This document shows positions 13,109-21,620 of a DNA stretch of 64,000 nucleotides, piece after piece. Both the position numbers and the translations under genes were made by a program. The DNA is from Alphaproteobacteria bacterium (GTDB lineage: Bacteria; Pseudomonadota; Alphaproteobacteria; UBA8366; Aestuariispiraceae), in the NCBI GenBank assembly GCA_033344895.1, contig JAWPMN010000001.1:744001-808000 (forward strand). Reading direction: 5' to 3'. The notes under the pieces were generated by a model, which was not told where the DNA came from, did not search any database, and saw only the letters and a list, made by a program, of their open reading frames with translations. Position 1 is the stretch's first letter, and every line of letters begins with the position of its first letter.

Positions 13109-13788
13109 CCGACTACTCGCTGGGCGCGGCCCTGGCGGGCCTTCAGGCCACGCCGACAGAACCCTGGGCGGCGACGCAGATCCCGCTGGGCGACGGGCGG
13201 TTCGACCTGCTGGCGCCGGATCCGGGCGCGGTCGACCTGCCGGCCATGGCGGACCGCCTGGCCAAGATCGCGCGCTTCGGGGGCGGCACGCCGTCGGAGA
13301 TATGGTCGGTCGCCGCGCATTCGGTGCTGGTCGAACAGGTGCTGATCCACCGCCGCCCGGCGGCGGCCTCGGCGCGGCTGTGCTGTCTGGCGCTGCTGCA
13401 TGATTTCCATGAGGCGGCGATCGGCGACCTGACGCGCCAGCTGCGCACGGCGCTGATCCGGGTCGGCGGTCCGGACATGGCGGCCGCGCTGCAGCAGCTG
13501 ACGGCACCGATCGACGCGGCCATCTGGCAGGCGGTCGGAATCGACCCGCCCGACGCGGCGGAGGCCGACCTGATCGCCCAGGCCGACAGCCTGGCCGCGG
13601 CCATCGAATGGCGCGCGCTGATCCCGCATCCCGACCGCCCGGCCGACATGCCGGACCCGCCGCGCTGGTCGGCGCTGCGCCCGCAGCCCTGGCCGATGGA
13701 CGCCGCCGCGCTGCTCGACCGCCTCGCCGCCCGCGCCACAGACCTCACCCTCACCGGCCCCGCCATCGCCGCCCTGCGCGTGCGCTGA
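13105..13788 (+). CDS. HD-domain phosphohydrolase (YfbR-like nucleotidase)
   Basis: This is a 227-residue HD-superfamily hydrolase. Metal-binding landmarks are the first His in SVAAHSVLVEQ (about residue 72), the HD pair in ALLHDFHEA (about 98-99) and a later Asp in ADSLAAAIEW. The order H...HD...D with the following acidic residue matches 5'-deoxynucleotidases of the YfbR/HDDC2 type. In phages such enzymes adjust dNTP pools or protect against nucleotide-based defences. It is coupled by ATGA to the preceding small gene and followed by another small gene. The substrate is not deducible from the sequence. Confidence 0.75.
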   Translation: MTDYSLGAALAGLQATPTEPWAATQIPLGDGRFDLLAPDPGAVDLPAMADRLAKIARFGGGTPSEIWSVAAHSVLVEQVLIHRRPAAASARLCCLALLHDFHEAAIGDLTRQLRTALIRVGGPDMAAALQQLTAPIDAAIWQAVGIDPPDAAEADLIAQADSLAAAIEWRALIPHPDRPADMPDPPRWSALRPQPWPMDAAALLDRLAARATDLTLTGPAIAALRVR

Positions 13789-13804
13789 CGACAGGAGAAG
13801 GACC

Positions 13805-14011
13805 ATGATCCCGCAGCCGATCGCCGATTTTCCCCGCGACGCCGACATGTCGACCGAATGCTACGCCGTCTACAACGCCTGCAATGGATGGTCGATTCTC
13901 GACTGGCCGGAACACCCTGAAGACCTCCGAACCAGCCGCGTCTGGACGCACTGGCTGCACCTGCCGCGCCCGGACGCGGAAATGTCCGTCAATCAGCCGA
14001 CAAAGGATTGA
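13805..14011 (+). CDS. Small hypothetical phage protein (68 aa)
   Basis: This is a 68-residue protein with GGAGAAGG before the ATG at 13805. It is rich in Trp, Pro and acidic residues, without a recognised motif. Its last 23 bp overlap the end of a convergent gene (13989-14279). Confidence 0.55.
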   Translation: MIPQPIADFPRDADMSTECYAVYNACNGWSILDWPEHPEDLRTSRVWTHWLHLPRPDAEMSVNQPTKD

Positions 14012-14279
14012 GGCAATGACGGGTCGGTGCATCGTCTTCCATTCCCGGATACTCCAGCCGACGCCAATGTTCGTCGTACATCGGCAGTATCCAGACATCG
14101 GCGACCTTGGCCCGGCAGTCCTTGCAGACGAACTTATCACGAAGGTTCCGCAGCGGCGTGATCGGCCAGTATTTCAGCACCAGCAGCGCGGCGTCGATAT
14201 AGACCTCGCGCCCGCACTGATAGGTCACATGGACCCATGTCCGCGCCTCATGAAGCTGTCCCAAGGTGTAATCGCTCAT
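13989..14279 (-). CDS. Small cysteine-containing protein (96 aa), reverse to its neighbours
   Basis: This is a 96-residue protein on the minus strand, from an ATG at 14277-14279. It resembles small alphaproteobacterial zinc-finger-like proteins. It has CGREVYIDAALL near residue 22, then LRNLRDKFVCKDCRAKVADVW (one CxxC), and a Trp-rich C-terminus. The first half of the expected zinc site has only one cysteine, so metal binding is doubtful. It is the only leftward gene within the rightward early operon, suggesting an independently expressed insert. Confidence 0.6.
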   Translation of the reverse strand: MSDYTLGQLHEARTWVHVTYQCGREVYIDAALLVLKYWPITPLRNLRDKFVCKDCRAKVADVWILPMYDEHWRRLEYPGMEDDAPTRHCLNPLSAD

Positions 14280-14361
14280 GCGAACACCGATAGAACAAAC
14301 GAAAGCCTGCGACAACCGGCCAACGCTGTGGCCGATCACTTTGGAATGGAGAATTGAGCCG

Positions 14362-15891
14362 ATGGATGGATTGATCGTAGACAGTTTCGCCGGCGGCGGC
14401 GGAGCCTCGACAGGGATCGAAATCGCCCTCGGCCGATCGCCCGATGTCGCGATCAATCACGACGCGGACGCGATCGCGATGCACACGGTCAACCATCCGG
14501 ACACCGTGCATTATTGCGCCAATGTCTGGCACGCGGATCCGATGGACGTTGTACGCGCCGCCGGCGGGCCACCGGTCGGGCTGCTCTGGGCCTCACCGGA
14601 CTGCAAGCACTTCTCCAAAGCGAAAGGATCGCGCCCGGCAAAGCGCAGCATCCGCGATCTGGCCTGGGTCGTGGTTCTCTGGGCCAAGCGGGTTCGGCCG
14701 CGCGTGATCTGTCTTGAGAATGTCGAGGAGTTCCGCGATTGGGGTCCGGTCGACATGGACGGCCGACCCTGTCCCGATCGCAAGGGGGAAACCTTCGATC
14801 GATGGGTCGGGGAAATCCGGCGCCTCGGTTACAAGGTCGAATGGAAGGAACTGCGCGCCTGCGACTTCGGTGCCCCGACGATCCGCAAGCGTCTTTTCCT
14901 GGTCGCGCGATGCGACGGCCTGCCGATCCGCTGGCCGGAACCGACGCACGGCGCGCCGGATGATCCGGACGTGCGGGCGGGGCGCTTGGCGCCGTGGCGC
15001 ACGGCGGCCGAGATCATCGATTGGTCGCAACCCTGCCCGTCGATCTTCGATCGTGCGCGACCGCTGGCCGAGGCGACGCAACTGCGCATCGCCCGGGGGC
15101 TCAAGCGGTATGTGATCGACGCGGCTGACCCGTTCATTGTGCCGCTGACGCATCGCGGCGACGCCCGGGTCTATGACATCAACGATCCGCTGCGGACAAT
15201 CACGACGGCACAACGCGGCGAAATGGCCCTGGTTTCGCCGACACTGGTCCAAACAGGATACGGTGAGCGACAAGGCCAGGCCCCGCGCGCCCTCGACATC
15301 CACAAACCCCTCGGCACCGTCGTATCCGGCGGTGGCAAGCACGCTCTATGCACGGCGTTCCTCGCCAAACATTTCGGCGGTGTGACAGGTGTCCGCGCGG
15401 ACACGCCGCTGCCGACCGTGACGACGCGGGGGACACAGACGCAGCTGGTGACGTCGCACCTGACGCTGTTCAAGGGCAGCTGCAAGGACGGCCGGCCGGT
15501 CTCGGACCCGCTGGGAACCGTCCAGGCCGAAGGGCAACATCACGCTGAGGTGCGCGCCTTCCTGATGAAGTATTACGGCACCGGCGGCCAACTCGCGGAT
15601 CCGCGCGACCCGGCGCCGACAGTGACGTCAAAGGCCCGCCTCGGCCTGGTCACGGTCGCCGGTCAGGATTATCAGATCGTCGACATCGGCATGCGCATGC
15701 TGACGCCGCGCGAACTGTTCCGAGCCCAGGGCTTCCCGGACGAATACGTGATCGATCGTCACCCGGACGGATCGCCCATGACCAAGACGGCGCAGATCCG
15801 CATGTGCGGAAACTCCGTCTGCCCGCCGGTCGCCGCCGCGATCGTCAGGGCCAACGCAGTCGCCACCGAAGCCGTCGCGGCCGTGGCATAA
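14362..15891 (+). CDS. DNA (cytosine-5)-methyltransferase
   Basis: This is a 509-residue C5 cytosine methyltransferase. Motif I is DSFAGGGGASTG (about residues 7-18). Motif IV is SPDCKHFSKAKG, with Asp-Cys in place of the usual Pro-Cys-Gln, as in many phage enzymes. Motif VI is LENVEEF, motif VIII APTIRKRLFLVA, motif X MCGNSVCPPVAAA. Between VIII and IX the target-recognition region contains several DPLxTVTT-like segments (about residues 270-430). The ATG at 14362 is preferred because the fold begins right after it; an upstream in-frame ATG at 14278 exists. Likely roles are protection of phage DNA or epigenetic control. No matching restriction enzyme is present. Confidence 0.9.
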   Translation: MDGLIVDSFAGGGGASTGIEIALGRSPDVAINHDADAIAMHTVNHPDTVHYCANVWHADPMDVVRAAGGPPVGLLWASPDCKHFSKAKGSRPAKRSIRDLAWVVVLWAKRVRPRVICLENVEEFRDWGPVDMDGRPCPDRKGETFDRWVGEIRRLGYKVEWKELRACDFGAPTIRKRLFLVARCDGLPIRWPEPTHGAPDDPDVRAGRLAPWRTAAEIIDWSQPCPSIFDRARPLAEATQLRIARGLKRYVIDAADPFIVPLTHRGDARVYDINDPLRTITTAQRGEMALVSPTLVQTGYGERQGQAPRALDIHKPLGTVVSGGGKHALCTAFLAKHFGGVTGVRADTPLPTVTTRGTQTQLVTSHLTLFKGSCKDGRPVSDPLGTVQAEGQHHAEVRAFLMKYYGTGGQLADPRDPAPTVTSKARLGLVTVAGQDYQIVDIGMRMLTPRELFRAQGFPDEYVIDRHPDGSPMTKTAQIRMCGNSVCPPVAAAIVRANAVATEAVAAVA

Positions 15892-15905
15892 AGGAGGCCC
15901 AACCG

Positions 15906-16139
15906 ATGTGCGTTTCAATCATTTGCGAAGGCGTCGAACTAACCAGCATCCGTGAGGCAAAAGATCGTTTCGGTGCTGAGAATGTCTTGATCGACCCGGA
16001 ATATGGATCGGAAGCGATTCCAGACGAGTGTTGCCTGTGCCCCGTTGACGTAGAGCGAACCGCAGCAGCTTGCGGATATCGGATAATCGAACATGACGGC
16101 GATAGTATGGAAGTTCAGTTCCACCGTCAGGAGCGATAA
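15906..16139 (+). CDS. Small hypothetical phage protein (77 aa)
   Basis: This is a 77-residue protein with AAGGAGGCCC before the ATG at 15906. It contains five cysteines, including CCLC near the middle, which may bind metal. It is acidic overall. It follows the methyltransferase by 14 bp and is presumably cotranscribed. Confidence 0.6.
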   Translation: MCVSIICEGVELTSIREAKDRFGAENVLIDPEYGSEAIPDECCLCPVDVERTAAACGYRIIEHDGDSMEVQFHRQER

Positions 16140-16149
16140 GGAGCGACAC

Positions 16150-16344
16150 ATGAACGACGACACGATCGAAATCCCGCGCGCGGACCTGATCGAGGCGCAC
16201 AATCGGGTGATGGCCTTCTGCACGGCGGTCCTGAAATGGACCGGGCAGTCCGATGACAATCTGCGCACCTTCCCGGCCCTCGACGAGGGTGCCGCTGCCG
16301 CCGCGGCGATGGGGAACCTGATGCGCCACGTCCGGCACCACTGA
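16150..16344 (+). CDS. Small hypothetical phage protein (64 aa)
   Basis: This is a 64-residue helical protein from the ATG at 16150, preceded by AAGGAGCG. It has an acidic N-terminus and an Ala-rich helix. No motif is recognised. It belongs to the small-gene train before the integrase. Confidence 0.55.
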   Translation: MNDDTIEIPRADLIEAHNRVMAFCTAVLKWTGQSDDNLRTFPALDEGAAAAAAMGNLMRHVRHH

Positions 16345-16357
16345 GGATTCGGACACC

Positions 16358-16558
16358 ATGAACCGCCCAGCCGTCAGCCAGGCCGAAATGACCCGCGCGA
16401 TCAAGGTCGCCGCGGCGGCCGGTCTGCGTCTGCGGGAATGTATCGTCACGCCGGGCCAGGTCCGCCTGATCTTCGCGGATCCGGGCGGCGGCGAACCGGT
16501 TGACGCCGCCGCGCAGCCCGGCAAGACTTCGGGACCGAGACCTTGGCCGAAGACCTAG
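16358..16558 (+). CDS. Small hypothetical phage protein (66 aa)
   Basis: This 66-residue protein is of a kind often found immediately before integrases in alphaproteobacterial prophages. It has an N-terminal helix (AEMTRAIKVAAAAGLRL) and a strand (IVTPGQVRLIFADPGG), followed by a disordered tail. Its 3' end overlaps the integrase start by 16 bp. The function is unknown. Confidence 0.6.
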   Translation: MNRPAVSQAEMTRAIKVAAAAGLRLRECIVTPGQVRLIFADPGGGEPVDAAAQPGKTSGPRPWPKT

Positions 16559-17646
16559 ACGTGAAGATCGACTATCCCGGACTGCTGATCGAAAAACTGC
16601 CGTCCGGCGCGCGGCGGTATCGGGTCCGCGTCGAAGGCGACAAGGCCCGGCGGATCCCGCTTTCCGTCACACCCGACCACCCGCAATTCCGCGACTGCTA
16701 CCTGGCCGCCCGGCGCGGCATCCGGATCACGCCGGAAGACTTGCCGGAGGCAGGCACCGAACGCGGCTCGATCGCCTGGGCGACCTTCAAACACCTCGAT
16801 CACCTGGACCGCCTGGTCGCGCGCGGCCTGTTCGACGAAAAGACCGTGAAGAAACGCCGCCTGCTCTACGGCCAGATGCGCGACTTCCTGGTCGACGGGG
16901 CGCCGCTGGGCGAATTCGCCCTGCGCGGCATGCCGTCATCGATCGCGGTGCAGCTGCGCGATTCCATGGTCGACCGGCCCGCCTGGGCCGACAGCATGAT
17001 GGAGGCCGGCAGGGGCCTGTTCAAATGGTGCATGGAAAACGCCTGGGCCGATGTGAATCCCTTCACCGGCATCGGCAAGCTGAACCGCGGGGGCGGCGGC
17101 GCCGTGCCCTGGACGCCGGAAGACCTGCAGCGCTTTCGCCAGGCGCACCCGCCGGGCACGAAACCATACCTGGCGCTGACGATCTTCATGTTCACGGCCG
17201 CCCGGATCGGCGACGTCGTCGGCTTCGGCCGCGCCAATGAATTCGACGAGGCCGGCGTCCGCTGGCTGGGCTGGCAGCCGGCGAAGAAAGGATCGTCGCC
17301 GGTGCGGATTCCGATGGCGCCGCAACTCTACGCCGCCACCCGCGCGGCGACGGTGCAGGGACCGACTTACATTCTCAGCGACCACGGACGGCCCTATTCG
17401 ACGCCGGACAGTCTGGGTCAGGTCTTCCGCAGATGGTGCCGCGAGGCGGGGCTGGAGAACCGGTCGCCGCACGGCATCCGGAAGGCCGCCGGCCATCTGC
17501 TGGCGCAGGCCGGGTGCAGCCAGTATCACATCATGACGATCCACGGCCACAGCGAGGCCAGGACGTCGGAAATCTACACCGCCGGAATCCGCCGCGCCGC
17601 CCTCGCCGCCGACGCCATGCAACACCTGTCCGCCCTGGACTGGTAA
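16543..17646 (+). CDS. int: Tyrosine site-specific recombinase (prophage integrase)
   Basis: This 367-residue tyrosine recombinase catalyses prophage integration and excision. The N-terminal part (about 60-175) is the core-binding SAM-like domain. The catalytic domain carries Arg in TAARIGDVVG (about 226), the HxxR box in SPHGIRKAAG (about 308-311), the His of IHGHSE (about 333) and the nucleophile Tyr in EIYT (about 343). The start is TTG at 16543; GTG at 16561 is an alternative. A terminator follows, and the gene ends 83 bp from the 3' end of tRNA-Gly, the typical relation between integrase and attachment site. Confidence 0.93.
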   Translation: MAEDLDVKIDYPGLLIEKLPSGARRYRVRVEGDKARRIPLSVTPDHPQFRDCYLAARRGIRITPEDLPEAGTERGSIAWATFKHLDHLDRLVARGLFDEKTVKKRRLLYGQMRDFLVDGAPLGEFALRGMPSSIAVQLRDSMVDRPAWADSMMEAGRGLFKWCMENAWADVNPFTGIGKLNRGGGGAVPWTPEDLQRFRQAHPPGTKPYLALTIFMFTAARIGDVVGFGRANEFDEAGVRWLGWQPAKKGSSPVRIPMAPQLYAATRAATVQGPTYILSDHGRPYSTPDSLGQVFRRWCREAGLENRSPHGIRKAAGHLLAQAGCSQYHIMTIHGHSEARTSEIYTAGIRRAALAADAMQHLSALDW

Positions 17647-17653
17647 CGCCAAG

Positions 17654-17688
17654 GTGTCCCACGACGCTTTTCAGCGTGGGACACTTTT
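17654..17688 (+). terminator. Rho-independent terminator after the integrase
   Basis: A 10-bp perfect stem, GTGTCCCACG (17654-17663) with CGTGGGACAC (17675-17684), is followed by TTTT. It ends the rightward prophage operon. Confidence 0.8.
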
Positions 17689-17728
17689 CCCGTAATGTCT
17701 TGATTTCTATTGCCTTTTTAGAAGGCAC

Positions 17729-17770
17729 TGGAGCGGGCGATGAGATTCGAACTCACGACATCAACCTTGG
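17729..17770. other. Presumed prophage attachment region (3' half of tRNA-Gly)
   Basis: The integrase gene points at the 3' end of an intact tRNA-Gly. Tyrosine-integrase phages commonly use the tRNA 3' half as the core site and restore it on integration. The exact core cannot be set because the other attachment site lies outside the window. Confidence 0.45.
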
Positions 17771-17803
17771 CAAGGTTGCGCTCTACCCCTGAGCTACGCC
17801 CGC
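17729..17803 (-). tRNA. tRNA-Gly (anticodon GCC)
   Basis: Read on the minus strand, the gene has a 7-bp acceptor stem (GCGGGCG with CGCCCGC), a D-arm with AGCTCAGGGGTAGAGC, an anticodon loop CTTGCCAAG giving GCC, a T-arm with GTTCGAATC, and an encoded CCA end at 17729-17731. All invariant positions look intact despite the neighbouring prophage. Confidence 0.95.
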
Positions 17804-18000
17804 ATCCTGTGTGCCACCGGCTCCGTTCGGCCGGTCGGCGGTGCCTCGTTGCCGAAGCGAGGGCGTGTATATACGGATCGATCCCGCTATGGCAAGCCCG
17901 ATTTCACAACATTTTCTTCACGGCGCACAAGTGCGGGTTTTCCGCGGCCTTCGAATGGGCTAGCAAGACCCGTCACGTTGCGTTGGGGAAGGATGTTGCC

Positions 18001-18513
18001 ATGCCGAAAACCGATCAGGATCTCTATCAGCGGCTCACCGAGTTGGGAATCGCCCACAAAACGACGGAACATGCCGCAGTCTTCACGGTTGAGGAAAGTC
18101 AGGCGCTGCGCGGCAGGCTGGACGGTGCGCATATCAAGAACCTGTTTCTGCGCGACCGGAAGAAGCGGCTGTGGCTGTGCACCGTGCTGGAAGATCGCGA
18201 CGTCGATCTGAAGGCGCTGCGCAAGCGGCTGGGCGCGCAGGGCTCGATCAGTTTCGGGGCGCCGGATCTGCTGATGGATGTCCTGGGCGTCATCCCGGGT
18301 GCCGTGACCCCCTTGGCCGTGATCAATGATACCGACCGCCAGGTGACCGTCATTCTGGATGAAGGACTGTTCGCGGAGGAGCTGGTGAACTGCCATCCCC
18401 TGCGCAACGACCGCACGACGACCCTGAAATGTGAAGACCTCCTGACCTTCCTGAAGGCGGAGGGATACGATCCGCAGCGTATCGATTTCGGACAGCCGCT
18501 AACGGAGGACTGA
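18001..18513 (+). CDS. YbaK/ProX-type aminoacyl-tRNA editing deacylase
   Basis: This is a 170-residue protein of the YbaK/ProX family, which hydrolyses mischarged Ala- or Cys-tRNA(Pro) in trans. The family pattern is clear: LYQRLTELGIAHKTTEHAAVFTVEE at the start, GAHIKNLFLRDRKKRLWLCTV with the editing-site lysine, then SFGAPDLLMDVLGVIPGAVTPLAVIND and the closing CHPLRNDRTTTL. The length equals stand-alone ProX (PrdX) proteins. It starts at the ATG at 18001. It is the first chromosomal gene beyond the tRNA-Gly. Whether the substrate is Ala- or Cys-tRNA(Pro) is not decided by what I see. Confidence 0.88.
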   Translation: MPKTDQDLYQRLTELGIAHKTTEHAAVFTVEESQALRGRLDGAHIKNLFLRDRKKRLWLCTVLEDRDVDLKALRKRLGAQGSISFGAPDLLMDVLGVIPGAVTPLAVINDTDRQVTVILDEGLFAEELVNCHPLRNDRTTTLKCEDLLTFLKAEGYDPQRIDFGQPLTED

Positions 18514-18635
18514 TCCGGTCCCGCCATCGAATTGATATCCGGGTCTTGAGTACGGCGCCGGAAGCGCCTAGATCACATGCGCCGCGACGGGCAGACCCGC
18601 CCGGCGCGGAACCAGACAAAAGTGGGAGAGCGTCC

Positions 18636-19559
18636 ATGGAACCCTTGATCGGACAAGCCGACGCCCAGGCCGCGGCGGCCGCCATCGTTGACGGAAGCGA
18701 TGCGACCTTCCGTGAAGACGTGATGGAAGCGAGCCTCGAGACGCCGGTCATCGTCGATTTCTGGGCCCCGTGGTGCGGCCCCTGCAAGCAGTTGGGCCCG
18801 GCGCTGGAAAAGGCGGTCGGCAATGCCGGCGGCAAGGTCAAGCTGGTCAAGATCAACATCGACGAGAACCCTTCGATCGCAGGTCAGCTGCGCGTCCAGT
18901 CGATTCCCGCCGTGTTCGGCTTCGTCGGCGGCCGCCCGGTGGACGGGTTTGCCGGCGCCCTGCCCGAAAGCCAGATCAAGGAATTCATCAACCGCCTGAT
19001 CTCCGCCGCGGGCGGCGAGGCCGGGGACGATCCTGTCGAGCAGGCCATGGAACAGGCTGAAGCGGCCGTCGAAGCCGGCGATTTCGCCAGCGCCGCCGCG
19101 ATCTTCGGGCAGGTCGTGGAACACGATCCGGAGAACATGAAGGCTCTTGGCAAGCTGGCCCAGGCCTATATCAAGCTGGGCGAGTTGGAGGCGGCGCAAT
19201 CGCTGCTGGACGACGTTCCGGAAGCGAAAGCCCAGGAGGCGGAAATCGCGTCGGCCCGCGCGGCATTGGACTTTGCGGCCAAGGCCGCCGAGGCGGAAAA
19301 CAAGCTGGCACCGCTTGAAGCCGCGCTGGAAGCCAACCCGAACGACCATCAGGCCCGCTTCGACCTGGCCGAGGCACAGGCTGCCATGGGTCAGTCCGAA
19401 GCCGCGATCGACAATCTTTTGCACATAATTCAGGTCGACAGGGGCTGGAACGACGAAGCGGCCCGCCTACAGTTACTGAAAGTATTCGAGGCCCTGGGTC
19501 CGACAGACCCGAATGTGGTGTCGGGCCGTCGACGTCTTTCGTCGCTGCTGTTCAGCTGA
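18636..19559 (+). CDS. cnoX: Thioredoxin-TPR co-chaperone CnoX (YbbN)
   Basis: This is a 307-residue protein. Residues about 28-130 form a thioredoxin domain with active site WCGPCK (about 47-52) and the cis-Pro in SIPAVFGF. Residues about 140-305 are tetratricopeptide-like helices (EAAVEAGDFASAAAIF and others). This is the CnoX/YbbN architecture, a holdase that protects substrates from chlorine or oxidative damage and passes them to GroEL and DnaK. Both active-site cysteines are kept, as in alphaproteobacterial members. GGGAGAG precedes the ATG at 18636. It is followed by the LAN-domain gene. Confidence 0.92.
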   Translation: MEPLIGQADAQAAAAAIVDGSDATFREDVMEASLETPVIVDFWAPWCGPCKQLGPALEKAVGNAGGKVKLVKINIDENPSIAGQLRVQSIPAVFGFVGGRPVDGFAGALPESQIKEFINRLISAAGGEAGDDPVEQAMEQAEAAVEAGDFASAAAIFGQVVEHDPENMKALGKLAQAYIKLGELEAAQSLLDDVPEAKAQEAEIASARAALDFAAKAAEAENKLAPLEAALEANPNDHQARFDLAEAQAAMGQSEAAIDNLLHIIQVDRGWNDEAARLQLLKVFEALGPTDPNVVSGRRRLSSLLFS

Positions 19560-19656
19560 GACCGGACGTTCGCAAGGATCGACGACCCGAGGGCCTGGGT
19601 GGAAACCAGTAACGGATGCCCGAACGCCGCCAATCGGCACGGGCCTGGCCAGAGCG

Positions 19657-20319
19657 ATGAGTCAATTCGATCCAAACTTTGACGACCTGCCGACGACGCT
19701 GCCGATCTTTCCGCTGACCGGCGTGCTGCTGCTGCCGCGCGGATTGCTGCCGCTGAATGTTTTCGAGCCGCGCTATCTGAACATGATCCAGGACGCGCTG
19801 GCCGCGGACCGCATGATCGGCATGACCCAGCCACGCGACCGGGCCGAGAGCGGCAAGGAACCGCCGATCTATCCGGTGGGATGCGCCGGCCGGATCACCG
19901 CGTTCGAGGAAACCGATGACGGTCGCTTCCTCATCAGTCTCAAGGGTGTATGCCGCTTCCGGGCCGGCGAAGAGATCCCGACCATGCGCGGGTATCGGCG
20001 GGTACGGCCCGACTGGACGGGGTTCGAAGCGGACCTGTCGGGGCCGGAAGAACGGACAGTCGACCGGGATGCCCTGTTCAAGAGCCTGAAAGCCTATTTC
20101 ACGTCTCAGGGGATTGAGGCCAGTTGGTCCGCCCTGAAGGAAACCCCGGACGAACGTCTGGTGAATTCATTATCCATGATCTGCCCCTTCGACCCGCCCG
20201 AAAAGCAGGCGCTGCTCGAAGCCGAAACGCTGCGCGACCGGGCCAAGGTCCTGACCGCCCTGGTCGAGATGGCCGTGCTTGACACCGGCGGGGGCGGCGG
20301 CGAGAAAGCTAAGCAGTAA
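19657..20319 (+). CDS. Lon N-terminal (LAN)-domain peptidase-like protein
   Basis: This is a 220-residue protein made only of the substrate-binding domain found at the N-terminus of Lon. It has [27 protein letters not shown] near the start, GMTQPRD, then a GCAGRIT strand region and a helical C-terminal part ending with [17 protein letters not shown]. No ATPase or protease domain is present. Such proteins are conserved in Alphaproteobacteria, usually beside the YbbN and Trm112 genes as here; the role is unknown. The start is at the ATG at 19657. Confidence 0.88.
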   Translation: MSQFDPNFDDLPTTLPIFPLTGVLLLPRGLLPLNVFEPRYLNMIQDALAADRMIGMTQPRDRAESGKEPPIYPVGCAGRITAFEETDDGRFLISLKGVCRFRAGEEIPTMRGYRRVRPDWTGFEADLSGPEERTVDRDALFKSLKAYFTSQGIEASWSALKETPDERLVNSLSMICPFDPPEKQALLEAETLRDRAKVLTALVEMAVLDTGGGGGEKAKQ

Positions 20320-20348
20320 TCGCCGCCCCTTCTGTTGGAGACCGGACC

Positions 20349-20570
20349 ATGGCCAAGGACCCCAAGGACGACCGACCCGCGACCGCCGGGACGCCAGGCG
20401 TCGACCGGCAGCTTCTGGACTTTCTGGTTTGCCCGGTGACCCATGGCACGCTGCGCTATGATTCCGACGCACAGGAGCTGATCAGTGACACGGCCGGTCT
20501 TGCCTATCCGATCCGCGACGGCATTCCGATCATGCTGCCGGAAGAGGCCCGCGAGATTAAGGCCGATTGA
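20349..20570 (+). CDS. Trm112-family (YcaR-like) small protein
   Basis: This 73-residue Trm112-type protein has [17 protein letters not shown] and the closing [17 protein letters not shown], characteristic of the family. Eukaryotic Trm112 activates methyltransferases. Bacterial short forms are presumed partners of unknown enzymes. Only the first of the usual metal-binding cysteine positions is kept, as is common in proteobacterial members. It is in a run with the LAN-domain and DUF971 genes. Confidence 0.88.
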   Translation: MAKDPKDDRPATAGTPGVDRQLLDFLVCPVTHGTLRYDSDAQELISDTAGLAYPIRDGIPIMLPEEAREIKAD

Positions 20571-20575
20571 CCAGC

Positions 20576-20965
20576 ATGACCGGCGACCCTGAAACGGACC
20601 GGTTCTCGACCAAGGCATGGCCGGTCGAAATCCGCCACAAGAAATCCGAAAAGCGTCTGGAGGTCGATTTCGACGACGGCGCGAAATTCTCCTATCCCGC
20701 CGAATACCTGCGTGTCGAAAGCCCCTCCGCCGAGGTCCAGGGGCATACGCCCAGCCAGAAGAAACTGGTCAGCGGCCGCCGCCATGTCGGCATCATGAAG
20801 ATGGAGCCGGTCGGCAATTACGCCGTGCGCATCGAATTCGACGACTTGCACGATACCGGCATCTTCAGTTGGAAGTACCTCTACGAGCTGGGCCTCGAGT
20901 ATGAGGAGCGCTGGCAGGCCTATCTGAACGAGCTGGACACAAAGGGCCTGAGCCGCGATCCGTAA
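20576..20965 (+). CDS. DUF971 (GBBH-like N-terminal) domain protein
   Basis: This 129-residue protein consists of a single DUF971 domain, the module also found at the N-terminus of gamma-butyrobetaine hydroxylase and in some iron-sulfur carrier proteins. The pattern is clear: WPVEIRHKKSEKRLEVDFDDG, then SYPAEYLRVESPSAEVQGH and NYAVRIEFDDLHDTGIFSWKYL. The ATG at 20576 is preferred over a TTG at 20567 that overlaps the previous stop. It ends 3 bp from the convergent GST gene. A role in iron-sulfur or metal handling is suggested by the family only. Confidence 0.85.
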   Translation: MTGDPETDRFSTKAWPVEIRHKKSEKRLEVDFDDGAKFSYPAEYLRVESPSAEVQGHTPSQKKLVSGRRHVGIMKMEPVGNYAVRIEFDDLHDTGIFSWKYLYELGLEYEERWQAYLNELDTKGLSRDP

Positions 20966-20968
20966 GGG

Positions 20969-21607
20969 TCAGCTGCCGAAATGCGGGCGCGTTTTCTGAA
21001 CCGTCTCGCGCTTTGTCATCGCCGTGTGCCAGGCCGCCAGTTTGGGATAGCGACCCAGCAGGTCTGCACCGGGCTCGGTCATGGCGAAATAGTCCACCAC
21101 CGGGAAGGCGTGAAGATCCGCCAGCGTCGGCAGCGCCCCCAGAAGAAACACCCCTTCCGGCGCGGCCAGCCGTTCCAGGGCGCCCAGCACCCGCGGCGCC
21201 GCCGCCAGCCCGGTCGCCAATTCTTCCGGTGACGGTTCCTCCCCGGACTTCTGGTGGTACCAGCCGTGGACAAAGACCTGACGAACCAGCGGCCAATAGC
21301 CGTAGCTGTCGATGATGGAGACAATTTGCGCCTGTCGCGCCCGGGACTGTGCGGTTGTGGGCTGCAACGGGGGGCCGTCGAATGCCTCGTCCAGGTATCG
21401 TGTGATGGCGCAGGTCTCGAAAATCTGAAAGTCGCCGTCAACCAGCACCGGCACACGACAGAACGGCTGCATGTCCAGAAAAGTCTGCGGCACGACCAGG
21501 GCGAAGGGATCCACTTCCACCCAGCGATAGTCCACCCCCTTTTCATGCAGGGTCAGCCGCACAATCCAGGAATAGACACTGTCGCGGTAGCCATGGAGTT
21601 CCAGCAT
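20969..21607 (-). CDS. Glutathione S-transferase family protein
   Basis: This is a 212-residue glutathione transferase. The N-terminal thioredoxin-like domain has LELHGYRDSVYSWIVRLTLHEKG, the cis-Pro region FCRVPVLVDGDF and the glutathione-binding FETCAITRYLDEAF (residues about 60-75). The C-terminal helical domain ends WHTAMTKRETVQKT. The ATG at 21605-21607 begins the fold exactly; a longer frame adds 19 unlikely residues. It lies 13 bp downstream of the ubiquinone-hydroxylase gene on the same strand. The substrate is unknown. Confidence 0.88.
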   Translation of the reverse strand: MLELHGYRDSVYSWIVRLTLHEKGVDYRWVEVDPFALVVPQTFLDMQPFCRVPVLVDGDFQIFETCAITRYLDEAFDGPPLQPTTAQSRARQAQIVSIIDSYGYWPLVRQVFVHGWYHQKSGEEPSPEELATGLAAAPRVLGALERLAAPEGVFLLGALPTLADLHAFPVVDYFAMTEPGADLLGRYPKLAAWHTAMTKRETVQKTRPHFGS

Positions 21608-21620
21608 GACGGGCCGCCTC

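Larger units (their letters stand above)
1..17732. mobile_element. Temperate prophage, right-hand part (integrase end)
   Basis: The block holds phage-type genes in phage order: small terminase start, HNH endonuclease, replication genes (initiator-like, DnaB), a Cro/C1 divergent switch with repeated operators, many tiny overlapping genes, a C5 methyltransferase and a tyrosine integrase beside a tRNA-Gly. Immediately to the right are single-copy housekeeping genes. The left boundary is outside the window, so completeness cannot be judged. The terminase, head and tail genes are expected to the left of position 1. Confidence 0.9.
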
